Origin: Gonapodya sp. JEL0774
Lineage: Eukaryota > Monoblepharomycota > Monoblepharidomycetes > Monoblepharidales > Gonapodyaceae
NCBI GenBank assembly: GCA_027604505.1
Contig: JADIIX010000043.1
Span: 1 to 64,000, forward strand
Length of the DNA: 64,000 bases
Reading direction: 5' to 3'
The position numbers and the translations under genes were made by a program. This document shows, in pieces, positions 25,140-37,569 of the stretch. Positions within the stretch are counted from its first letter, which is position 1. Every line of letters starts with the position of its first letter. The notes beneath the pieces were generated by a model. That model searched no databases and was not told the DNA's origin. It saw only the letters and a program-made list of their open reading frames with translations.

Positions 25140-27025
25140 ATGGCACCACCGGACACGGCTGGAGATCTTCAGCCTCAGGAATCGCACGAAAACAGCGGAA
25201 TTCCTCCTCCAGCTCACCCCCTGCAACCACAACGCCTGCCTGATGCGAAAGTTCTCGACCGACCTCTACCCCCGTCAACTGAATTGAAGCTTTTTACCCC
25301 ATATGGTGAGCCTGCTGTCATGATCCATCTGCTTTGCTGGAGTATCGCTGTTTTGTATGTCATCACTACACTGTTGCAGACTTGGGTGATGGGCTTGTCC
25401 TCAAAAATCGGATCTGCTTCGCTCCCTGCACGCGTAGAAGGTGCTCAGATATCGTAAGTCTAAGCTTCACAGTCCCCCGCTCTTATTTTTCACCTTGCAG
25501 GCTTTCTAATTATGGCGTCATCCCAAGCCCGACTATGTTCCAGAACCGTTTGTCGGAAAGTACTATGCTCAGAGGGCTTCGTGTGGACTTCTCATCTCGG
25601 AAGCTGTGGTGAGGGCCTGTGTTTGCTGGAGAAGATGGGAGATAGTCCGCGTGATCGCTTCCCCTTGTCACAGAACATCTCCCATCACGGCGTGGGCTCC
25701 CATAGCACCCCAGGCATATGGTCCGATGAACAAACTGCCCGCTGGGCCGAAATTGTCAAAGAAGTCAAGGATGCCAATGGAGTCATTTTCTGTCAACTTT
25801 GGCACACTGGTCGTCAGAGCCACTCCTACTTCCAATTGCCTGGGAATACTCTCCCGCTTGCACCCTCTGCCGTGCAACCCAAACTAAAAAAGCTTGTCAA
25901 GCCTTTTGGATATGTTGACGTTGAAATGCCAAAAGCGATGACACTTCAAGATATTCAGGAGGCACTCGAGGAGTACCGGCTGGCGGCTGAAAACGCCAAA
26001 CGAGCCGGCTTCCATGGCGTAGAACTGCACGGAGCAAATGGATAGTGAGTCTCCATGCAAATGGCTCGTATGCGCACTGGGAGCTGCCGTTTCATTGGTC
26101 CTCGCACCTGGACAGTCTGGTTGACCAGTTCCTCCAGGACGTCACGAACAAACGTCTTTCGCCCGACCCGTACTCCTTTTATCCCCTTGAAAACCGGCTC
26201 CGCTTCCTCCGAGAGGCATTGGAAGCTTTGCTCACTGTGTATCCCGCGAACCGCGTGGGAGTCCGATTCAGTCCTTACGGTCATGCAGGTGATATGCAGG
26301 ACCACGACTCTAAATTAACTGAGGAAACGTTTAAGGCGGTGACAGAACTGTGCCATGGCATAGGTTTGGCGTACGGTGAGGCATTTACATTTCCCTCCCA
26401 CTTCACTCGCTTCCTTACAACATCCTGCGTGCCTAATCTTGGGGAGATTTTAGTCCACTTTGTGGAACCTCCGAATATGCGTGCGACCGATCACATTGCG
26501 GGGAACAAGGAACAATTTTACGACCCAAATGGACCGTCACTCGACCCATTCCTTGCAGTACGTTGACAAATTTGCTTGTCTCAAAATCCCATCTGGTGTT
26601 TTCTATAACGTGATAATATCGGTGCAACAAGGTCAAGTCATCCACCACTGCACGTATGACCTGCGGATACAAAACGCGTGAACGTGCAGCCATCGATGTG
26701 ATGGATGACCGTGCTGAGTTGGTGGCTGTGGGACAATTTTTCATCTCGAATCCCGACTTGGTTGAGAGATACTGGAATGATTGGGATCTTACGCCGTGAG
26801 TTGAGATATTTTCAAGCTTGGGGAAGGTCGAGTCTTGATCTGAAGGGGCATACATACTTCCGCTCAAGTTGGGATCACGACTATTTTTACAATCCCGGTG
26901 AAAATGGATACACTAACTATCCGACATACTCCATGATAGTTGAATCGGGACTCTCTGTCAAGGACGAGACGAAGAAACTCTTGCAGTGTGGTGACGCCGG
27001 GTGGAAAAAGTTAGCAGCGGCTTGA
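25140..27025 (+). CDS. Old yellow enzyme family NADH:flavin oxidoreductase
   Basis: This FMN-dependent ene-reductase family member reduces activated C=C bonds with NAD(P)H. Eight exons: 25140-25305, 25380-25453, 25528-25608, 25674-26044, 26116-26375, 26454-26557, 26632-26795 and 26869-27025, giving 458 aa. Markers in order: LVLKNRICFAPCTR, FVGKYYAQRASCGLLISEAV, STPGIWSDEQTARWAEIV, FCQLWHTGRQSH, the active-site HGANGYLVDQFLQD with its His/Asn pair and following Tyr, ENRLRFLREALEALL, VGVRFSPYG, LAYVHFVEPPN, CGYKTRERA, LVAVGQFFISNPDLVERY and NGYTNYPTY. The usual T-D-x-Y-G-G-S segment before ENR is replaced by LSPDPYSFYPL, so the phosphate/substrate-side loop is atypical. The N-terminus carries about 45 extra Pro-rich residues. 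Splicing at 25454-25527 resolves what looks like a frameshift. Native substrate unknown. Confidence 0.9.
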
Positions 27026-28063
27026 TTAAACACCTTGAAGAGATTTGAAATCACTGTCAAGGGTGATGGTTCTCTGGCTAATTGACCTTCTACATAACAT
27101 GGAATATGAGGAGTACCAGCTTTTGGATGTGTAAGCCAAGTACCTTAAGTAAGTCCATGACTAGACCTGACTAGACTTTCAATTATACGCATGCAGTAAA
27201 TGAGACAGCGCCGAGAGGGAGTTGCAATGGGGAAGCTGTCAGATTCAAACGCGTGATTTGAGAAAGTATGTACAGCATTCGATCTGCATTTGTGCTTTCA
27301 AAATGAATGACAGTGTGAATGAATCTAGACTGGAAGGTTTTGATTTTCTCTGACGTCCTAGGGATGGTTCTGTGAAGACAAAGAGTGTGACCGTCTGGGA
27401 GCATGCTGCGGATCTCTTGATCATTTTCGGAGGGCTGGCCTTCCTGCCCAAGAGGCACAAAGTCGCCCAGTCCCTTCTGAAACAACATTTTATTCCGAAG
27501 AGCCGCCATCGGGAGCTCCAATTTTTCCAGAGCGACGAGCGAGCGCACAAACTGCGCATTCCGGACGACGGGAATCGGAGGAGAGCGGTGGTTTCTAAGT
27601 GAGTTGAGTCAATTGCGGAGACGTTTGGGAGAGGGATGGAGTGAGAAAAGCAGGGTGATTTTAGAGGTGGAAGATAAAATTAGATGTAAGGTGATTGAAG
27701 GGCATATTGTGTGCAGAACCAAGGAGTTTGATATGTGGAAGGCGTTGGGAGTTGAGAATGGGAGTCTCATGATTGTCACGGACGCACAGTACAAGCGGAT
27801 ACAAGGACTGGGTTGGGCATAAAGCTACCCTTGGGGAGATACTTAAGAATGCTGGAGCTTTAAAGAGCTGGCGGAGTGGTGGAGTGCCCATATTGGCAGC
27901 CACGGAGACCTTGTGGTGGGCGCTGAAGGCCCGTTTCCTCTGCTCCCCCTCTCTTGTACTCCTCCTGCCCCCGTGTCTGCCTGCGCTTTGCTCTCAACTT
28001 GTTGTGCCTCTGTTATAATCACCCTTTCCTGGAACCGTCCTCTGAGGCTATCAGCCTGTTCAG
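27026..28063. other. Intergenic region, 1 kb
   Basis: No supported gene. Two abutting + frames (27372-27602, 27604-27822) and one minus frame (27183-27548, 121 codons) exist; the minus frame has a protein-like composition but no family or splice partner I can identify. Confidence 0.4.
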
Positions 28064-31000
28064 ATGACCATCACGACTCTCCGATCATCTGTTGCGTCTT
28101 CCACGCCAAACCCCGTGAATGGCCAGGCTGCTTCCTACCTTGACACGAAGGACCCACGAAGGGACCAGCAGGACGCTGCCGCCATTGACTCCGCAGCTCG
28201 CGCGCCCGTTTCAGCAATAAAGGCTGCATGGGAATCTCGGATTACGGCAGACTCTCGCGTGCCCGCGCCGCCGTTGCGCGGACCCGCCTCAGCTACCTCT
28301 TCTGGAGATGACCCTACTTCAGCCACGTCCCCCTATCCTTCGAACCCGACCGCAATCTCAGCACATCCCCCCTTGGACTTTGTTCGGCAACGAGCTGCAG
28401 CTGTAGAGTCTCTAGCTATTGGCCGTGGCGGTGATTCGTCTTCCTCTGCTGGCGGAGGCACCACTCGGCACCACCAACGGACCAAGTCTTCCTATGCGCC
28501 ACCTTCCTCCTCTTCCAGCTCCACTGCACCCGCTGCAGAAACATTTTCAAGCTCTGGTGCCGGCCCTGGCACTGGTCGGGCCCGCTCAAAATCCTTTGTG
28601 CAATTAGGGGGGGACGATTTGCCTGGACTTCAGGGCGCTAATGGGCGTGGGGCTGTTGCTGACGATTCGGGCCCCCCCATGACGCCTCCGCTCAGTGCCA
28701 CCACCGCCTCCCCTCCAACCTCCGCAGCACCAGTACCCCCGAATGTTTCCCTTCCGTCGTTCTTTTCTCGTGGACGCAACTCTGGTATTTCTCTCAATCC
28801 GTCGGATCGTGTTATAGGCTCCCCGTCCAGCACACCCACCTCTTCGACTCCGACGTCCTCGCTCGCCGCTCCTGGTTCTAGGGGATACGCCCCACGATCA
28901 CCGTCTGCCGCTCCTCAGGGTCGTCGTGTCCCGGGCCCACAGGATATTCCGCGCTCGGCTTCTCCTGGGGTTGGCCCAGCGTTATCCGCCGCAAACGGAG
29001 CTGGGTTGATGGGTGGAGGTGGTGGGGGATCAAGACTCTCTATTATGGGCATGTCCAGTTTGGCAGTCGGAGCAGGCATCAATGAACGAGTTGGGCCGCC
29101 GCTCGCAACGCCCCCCAGCTCTGGGGGTTCACGGGGACAACCATCTCCTAGACGAAGTAATGACATTCGGACATCTACGGATACCCCCCGACAGGAGAGG
29201 ATGTCGATGGATTCTCGGGAGAGGGACTCTGACCGAGATCGCCGAGAGCGCGACAGTGCGTCAAGTCCTATGCCGCGGGGACCGGGATATTCCACACCTA
29301 CACCCACACCCACCAACGCAACTCCGGCTTCCACAGCGTCTCCAAGTTATAACCGCCGGAACAGCATTGCACCCCCCCCTGCATCACCTACTTTATCTAG
29401 TCCCGCCGCAGTACCTTCGACAGCTTATGCCCGTCGCGGAAGTGTGGCGCCGAGGCCAATGTCCGTTGCCGGTGGGTTAGGGAACGGCACTGGAGGCAGG
29501 CCACTGTCGATAGTCGGCGGAATGGCGACCGCAGGAGGACGGCCTTTGTCGATTGCTGGCGGTATTGGTATGAACCATGCTCCCCCTTCCCCCGCTGCAT
29601 CAAATTTCTCGGCTGGAGCGTGGGCAACCGGTCTGGCGAAGCCAGCAGTGATGGGTGGTGAGTTTGAGGACAGAACAAGGGAGGAGGACGAACAAGAAGA
29701 AGAGAGTGAGGATGAGGAAGGAGATGAGGAGGACGAAGACGAAGATGAGGAAGAGGAGCACCCACCTCGACGAGGACAAACGCGCACCGCACCGACTCCA
29801 GTCCCAACCCCCCCTCCCACGGCACAACCTCTCCGCTCCTCACTTCGCCAACCCACCTCGTCACCCCAACCTCCACGCCAAACGACTGTGCCGGTTTTGT
29901 CAGCGGCACCTATCGGACGAAACAGTCCGGCCCCCAGTTTGACAAACAACCGGGGACAAAGCCCTGCACCTGGGACACTACCGGGAAGAGCTGCCATGGC
30001 TTCTGCAATGGCCAGGGCTGCAAGCCCCGCTCCAAATGTAGGGGAGAGAGATAGGGAAAGGGACGGTGGCAGGGACCGAGATAAAGGCGGATCAGCTACT
30101 GCAAGGTCAAGGAGCCAGGCCAGGATTGTGGGACCGGGAATTTCGGGCAGTGACAGAGAGAGGGAACGTTCGTTGACAAGAGGTGCGGAGCAACAACGAG
30201 AGAAAGAGCGGTTTCAGAGTCGGGGTGGAGATCGAGATACCTTCAAAGACAGAGATCGATCGGAATTTGAGCCTCGTGAACAGAATCGAGAACGAGAGCG
30301 TTCACAGGTCCGCGGAGGGCGCGACCGAAGCCGTGATCGATCGCAAACCCGCGGGAACGAACGAGATAGGGACCGATCACAGACTCGCGGGAATGACCGG
30401 GACCGGGATCTTCGGTCAACGTCACCTGGGGCAACTGGCGTCCGCAACCGTGACTCCAGTTCCTCCATTGGTACGTCTGCCTCTGGCATGTCAGGCATTT
30501 CCGGCTTCACAAGCGGTGGCAACGAAGAGCTTGTTGATGACCGGAAGTGGCAGCAGCGGCGCGGAAGCAAAGATGAGGAGGAAAGCGGAGAGGGTTTGGA
30601 GGTTAATGACGTCTTCTCCACAATGTTGGAAAGTTTATCGCTAGAGGAGGCAATTTTAGAAGCCAAGGCAAGCAGAAAGAAGAAAAAGATGGGTTGGGAA
30701 GAGGTAGAGAGAGGGAAGAGAGAGGTAGAAGCCGGAGAGAGTCAGGTGAGTCGGCATGGTCGTAATTCCACTCCATCATCACTCAATCCAACGTCCCTTC
30801 GCAAATCATCACCATTCGTACCTCTTCAGCTTACCTCTTTGCATTCTCTCCTGTCCACTGCGACTAGGATTCGCGACGCTACTGCTCAGCTGCACGGAGT
30901 TGACCTAGCTCAATTTGCGGAAAAAGGATACCCTGCGAATATTGGAGACAAGGCAAAACAGGAAATCGAACGTGCGGAACAGGGTGTGAGAGAAATCGAA

Positions 31001-34000
31001 GAAAGGGTGTGGGAGGTACGTTTGGAAAATCAATGAGTGGTTTGTGGGGAGCAGAAAACCAATCGGTTTCTGCACAGACATCCACCCGAGTCCACGCGAT
31101 CCGCACCCGACTTGCCAATCATACAGCAGCTGTCCTTCATTCTGAGGTCGTACGTCTCCGATCACTCCTCGCTAATTCTCCACCTGAAGCATCGAGGTCA
31201 CTACCAAGTACAGCTTCTCCCGTCCTTGGCCAGGACCAGTCCACACCTCTCCTCCATCGCCTGTGGACTACGCTACCAAATGTAGTAAAGACGGACTTAT
31301 TCACTCCAGAAGGGTTGCTGACAAAGGTCACAGAACTATCCGCGTGGGTTGAGAGTTCTAAACAGGAGGTAAAAGCGACTGCGGCGAGATTGAGCTTGGC
31401 AGAGCAGAGGGCAGTACAAGCTATGCAGGCTGCGGAATTAGGGTCAGCGGAGGTGGAGAAAATGAAGAAGGAATGCAAATTGCTCCAGAGAAAAGTTGAG
31501 GAAGACGAGAGAAGGACGAAGGAGGCAGAAGACAGAGCGGATGACGCACAACAGAGACTGGGGGAGCTGGAGGATATGAAAAAACATTTAGATGAAATGA
31601 GGAAGAGATTAGACGAAGCGGAGATGCGAGCGGAAGATGCAGAAGCGAGAATGGAGGAAGCAGAACTAAGGATCGAAGAGAGTGGTATCGACACTGCTAG
31701 GGAGCTGGAAACTGCTAAGCAAGAAGCGGATAAGCTAAGGAAAAAGATTGAGGAAGCAGAGAAGAGAGCGGTCGAAGCTGAGAGAATGGCAAACCAAGCA
31801 GAGGCGAGAGCGGAGGAGGCGGAAATAAGGGCGTCTAAGAAAGGAGTCGAGCAAGACACGGAGTTGGCGAAGATGACAAAAGAAATGGAAATCTTGAAAG
31901 CGAGGACGGTGGAAATGGAAAGGATGTTAGATGATGCGGAAGCGAGGGCAGAAGAAGCGGAGTTGAGATCTGAGGAACAAACTATGGAGCAAGCCCGTGA
32001 AGTGGAGAGGCTCACGAAAGACATTGAGATTTTGAGGGCGAGAGTTGCAGAAACAGAAGGGATTCTAGAGGATGCCGAGGCCAGAGTGGAGGCGGCGGAG
32101 CAACGTGCTGAAGAAAGGGTGAGTGGTCAATCCAGGGAGCAAGAGAAGTTGACCAACGAAGTTCAGACTTTGAAAGCGAGGCTCATGGAAGCAGAAAGGA
32201 TGCTAGAGGATGCGGAGGCAAGAGCCGAAGAGGCGGAAGTGAAATTGGAGGAAGGAGGGATGGACCAAGCTCGAGAATTGGAGAGGTTGACCCAAGAGGT
32301 AGAACTATTGCGAAATGAGGCACAGGAAGGAGATGTTAGAGAGGCAGAAGCTCGAGCTCGTGTTGAGGACGCTGAAGCTCGAGTTCAGGAACTCGAGGCG
32401 ATGACGAATGATGTAGAACGTTTGCGTGTCGAAATCGAGGAGCTAAAGAAAAGGTTGGAGGACACCAAACGAGAGGAGAGATCATTGCGGGACCAGCTCG
32501 AAGCATCTCAACAGTACGCTGAGGAGCTCGGAAAGCAGGCTGATGAAGCAGACGAGTCCGCTGAACGCTTCCAGATAGAAGCCGAAGAGCAGCGTCGCCG
32601 CGCGGAGGAGGCGGAGGAACGTGCAGCAACATTAGATGACTTGGCGAACAGACTTTCAGCTGCGGAATCCAGGACTCTGCTGACAGCAAAGCAGGCGGAG
32701 GAGGCCGAAGCCGCAGTTACGAGGTACAGAAATGAAGCAGATGCCCAGCGCCAAAGGGCGGAGGATGCCGAGCGATTGGCGACCAATGCCCAGGAACTGG
32801 AGGGTCGATTGCAGGCTGCCCAAGCCTTATCGGCGAAGACAGCGAGACAAGCGGAGGAAGCCGAGGAAGCTCTCGATAGGTTCAGGAGGGAAGCAGAGGT
32901 TCTTCGCCGTCGCGTTGAGGATGCCGAGCGGAAAGCTGGTGCGGGAAAAGACCTCACTGAGCGCTTGCAAGTGGCGGAATCGAAGGTTCTGGAGTTGTCT
33001 AATCAGATTCGAGAGATGGAGAAAGCTATGAAAGAGTATCAAGAGGATGCTGAAGTTCACCGGCTGCGCGCAAATGAGGCCGAGCGACACTCAGAAACCG
33101 CTCGAAATCTAGGGGAGCGGTTGCAAGCATCGGACTCGAGAACGTCTCAAATGGTTCAGCAACTCGAGGAGGCTGAAGCGGCCATCGACGCATCACAGAG
33201 GGATGCTGATTATCTTCGTGAAGAGGCGGCGGAGCTTTCCGACAGGTTACAGGCGGCTGAAAGCATGGTTTCTCAGGCTACCAAGCAAGCTGAAGAAGCA
33301 CAGGCCTTGGTGGAGCGATATCGCATGGAGATGGAAACCCAGAGACGTCAAGCTGAAGAGGCGGACGGCCCCCCTGCTGCCGTCCAAAATTTGAAGGCTC
33401 AACTTCAGGAGGCGCTTGCTGATGCTGAACAAGCCAATCAGATCCTCGATGAAACCGAGAGGGAGCTCAACAATCTCAAGCTAGAAAACGACGCACTGAA
33501 GCAACAGCTGGTGGAGGCAGAAAGGCGGGGCCCGGAGGTTGACGAGGAGTTTCAAGAGCGTTTGCGCATTGCAGAGGACGACGCAGACGAGCTCTCCCAG
33601 AGGTACGAGGAGGCCGAGGCTAAAGCAACTAAATGGCGGAGAGAGGTGGAGACTCTCCGGAAGAAGCTTGAGGAGGTTGAGCGCAATGGAAACTCCGCAT
33701 TCGGAACACACGAAATCGAGGACCTTCAATCAGAGTTGGACATGTGGCAACGAGAGGCCGAGACACTACGACTCAGATTGGAGGAGTTGGAACAGTCCAT
33801 GTCACAGGACGAACTGTTTGCTCGTGCCGAAACTGCCGAAGCCGAGGCAACGGAAGCTATTCAACAAGCGGAAGAAGCGGAGGTCAAGGCGGAGCGCTTC
33901 CAAAGGGAGGCTGAGGCTCTGAGAAGACGACTCGAGGAAACGGAACGCAAGTTGGTCGATACAGAATCAAAGTCTCGTTCTGGGCGGGCAGCAGATATAG

Positions 34001-34973
34001 GAGATTCCCCTCGAGCACAGTCCAGAGGTAAAGGCACGCGAGACCTTTCGACAACGCGATCCGAGGATGGGGAACTAAAATGGAGAAAGCAAGTGGAGGA
34101 AGCAGAACAAAAAGCCGCGCGAGCAGTGGAGGATGCAGAAAATCGCTATAAACGTGAAGTGGAGGAGAGGTACCGCAGAGAGGAGGACTGGAACAAGCGC
34201 ATGTCCGGTATGCTGGAAAAACATCGGTTGATAGAGGATCAGACCCGACAGGATCTTGATGCTGTTAAGGCCGAACTTGCTCAACTTGAGAATCAGAGGG
34301 ACGAGGAGATGCAGGCTGTGGTGGATCGCCTATCTGTGGCGGAGGGTCGCGTCCGAGAGTTGGAGCAACTCAGGAAGTCGAATCCGGACGAACTCTTTTT
34401 GCTGAATGATCAGGTTGCCCTGTTGCAGCGACAAAATACATCCCTCCGATCGCAACTTGCGGCGGCAGAGCTTCGGGATGCATCTCTGCAGCGAGACTAT
34501 GAAGGTGCTATTACCCATGTGACAGAAGCAAACCAACAAATTCAGTCGCTCCAACTTCAAGTTTCGAAGCTGCAGGAGAAATTAACGGAGGCGTCGGATC
34601 GCGTGAGGGAGCTTGAAACCATGGTATTGGAAGGAAGGCAGGACCAAGACGTGCTGACGGACGTGTTTGCACGGTACGAACGCACTCTGGAGGAGATCGA
34701 GGAGGAGAAGAAGGCAGTTGAGCAAGAAAATGAAGACTTGCGAAGGCAAATTGCAGAAGTCCGTGGTCGTGAGCGTGGCCAAGCTTGGCGCAAAGACTCA
34801 AGAAGAAATACTTGGGTCGAGGGAGCACAAAATGGGCAAAGTAGTGAGGTGTGTCTTGTTGAGTTTTGGCTGAATGTCTCACCGTTCTACAAGTCTGATC
34901 TTTACATGTCGTAAATTCTTTTCAGACTCCCGGCTTCTACTTTTATAAGCTGGGTGAAGGGACTACAGCATGA
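28064..34973 (+). CDS. Giant disordered and coiled-coil protein
   Basis: Family not recognised. Exons as read: 28064-30745, 30830-31015, 31078-34848 and 34926-34973, about 2228 aa. Residues 1-890 are low complexity: Ser/Pro/Thr/Gly-rich, with an unbroken acidic run (29680-29760, about residues 539-566) and an Arg/Asp/Ser-rich segment (30045-30420) resembling RS-type linkers. Residues about 960-2200 form a continuous coiled coil of Glu/Ala/Arg heptads such as RMLEDAEARAEEAEVKLEE. Within it 31576-32436 holds tandem repeats, three of them exactly 138 bp apart. The coil would be roughly 1200 residues long, so the protein may be a tether or a cytoskeletal, golgin-like or spindle-pole scaffold; that is inference only. 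The intron at 30746-30829 (84 nt, in frame) is inferred from a strong GTGAGT donor. If the last intron is retained, the protein would end at 34914 instead. Confidence 0.75.
31576..32436 (+). repeat. Tandem coiled-coil repeats, 46-residue (138 bp) period
   Basis: Units begin at 31576, 31726, 31885, 32023, 32161 and 32299. The first two are 150 and 159 bp (50 and 53 residues), the next three exactly 138 bp, and the sixth is partial. Each contains a block like ILEDAEARAEEAE followed by RELERLTQE. The 159-bp unit is longer than 138 by 21 bp, that is, one heptad. Confidence 0.85.
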
Positions 34974-35325
34974 CTTGATGCTTCTGCACTCTAATTGGAC
35001 ATACATTTTACTTTGTGCAATATGGATGAGTTATTTTGTATATCACTCGGACTTTTTTACGAGGAAGTTCCTCGAGAGACTATGTCATTAACGTTATGGA
35101 ATTCAATTTTAAAATAATGGTAAATTTGGATCGTTGTTCTGTCCCTTCTCACCAGATTCATTGGAGCGTATGATTTGCGTATGAACACCCTCGATGTGAA
35201 TATGAAATATATTGGCGGAATTTCTAATGATATCTAATCGTTGTCTATCATTTCTTTGCCCACATGCTGTAATGATAGAAATGTGACGAAGGTTGAAAGG
35301 TAGGGAGTTTGAGGTGAGAACAGGT
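34974..35325. other. Convergent 3' region
   Basis: This interval lies between the ends of the coiled-coil gene (+) and the AKR7-like gene (-). It is AT-rich, as expected of 3' untranslated sequence. No gene was seen. Confidence 0.45.
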
Positions 35326-37221
<1,896 letters not shown>

Positions 37222-37569
37222 TTCGAACGATTTCGTATGGATGTGGGAAGAGAGAGAGAGTTTTTGAGGTGAGACTGGGGTTTGGAACGTTCTTCGAGGA
37301 GTGTTTTGGAGAGGGAGTGAAGATATAAAGGCTTGGCTCGGTGATTTTTTTGTGGCCGCAGCACAAATTCACCGCTTATTTATTGATGGCAGGCGCCCTG
37401 ATGAGCTTACTTTTGCTTTCTCTGAACGATTTCAAACCCTCCCCCGTCGAGATCAAAGCTCGGTTTCACAAGTCTCCCAGCTCTCTCTGACACCGTACAA
37501 GCGTTCCGTGGATTCGAAAGTCGGTCGTCGGACAGCTCCACGCCCGCTGTATATATGTTAGATCATAAG
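37222..37569. other. Promoter of the AKR7-like gene / 3' region of the GPCR
   Basis: No gene was seen. It holds the upstream region of the AKR7-like gene and the end of the GPCR transcript, both on the minus strand. Confidence 0.4.

Noticed and set aside
25440-25530. Apparent single-base frameshift in the old yellow enzyme
   Set aside because: Using the stronger GTAAGT donor at 25454 and the AAG acceptor at 25527 gives a continuous frame.
31137-32024. 295-codon minus-strand frame rich in Ser and Ala
   Set aside because: It is the mirror image of the Glu/Ala/Arg coiled-coil codons; a shadow frame.
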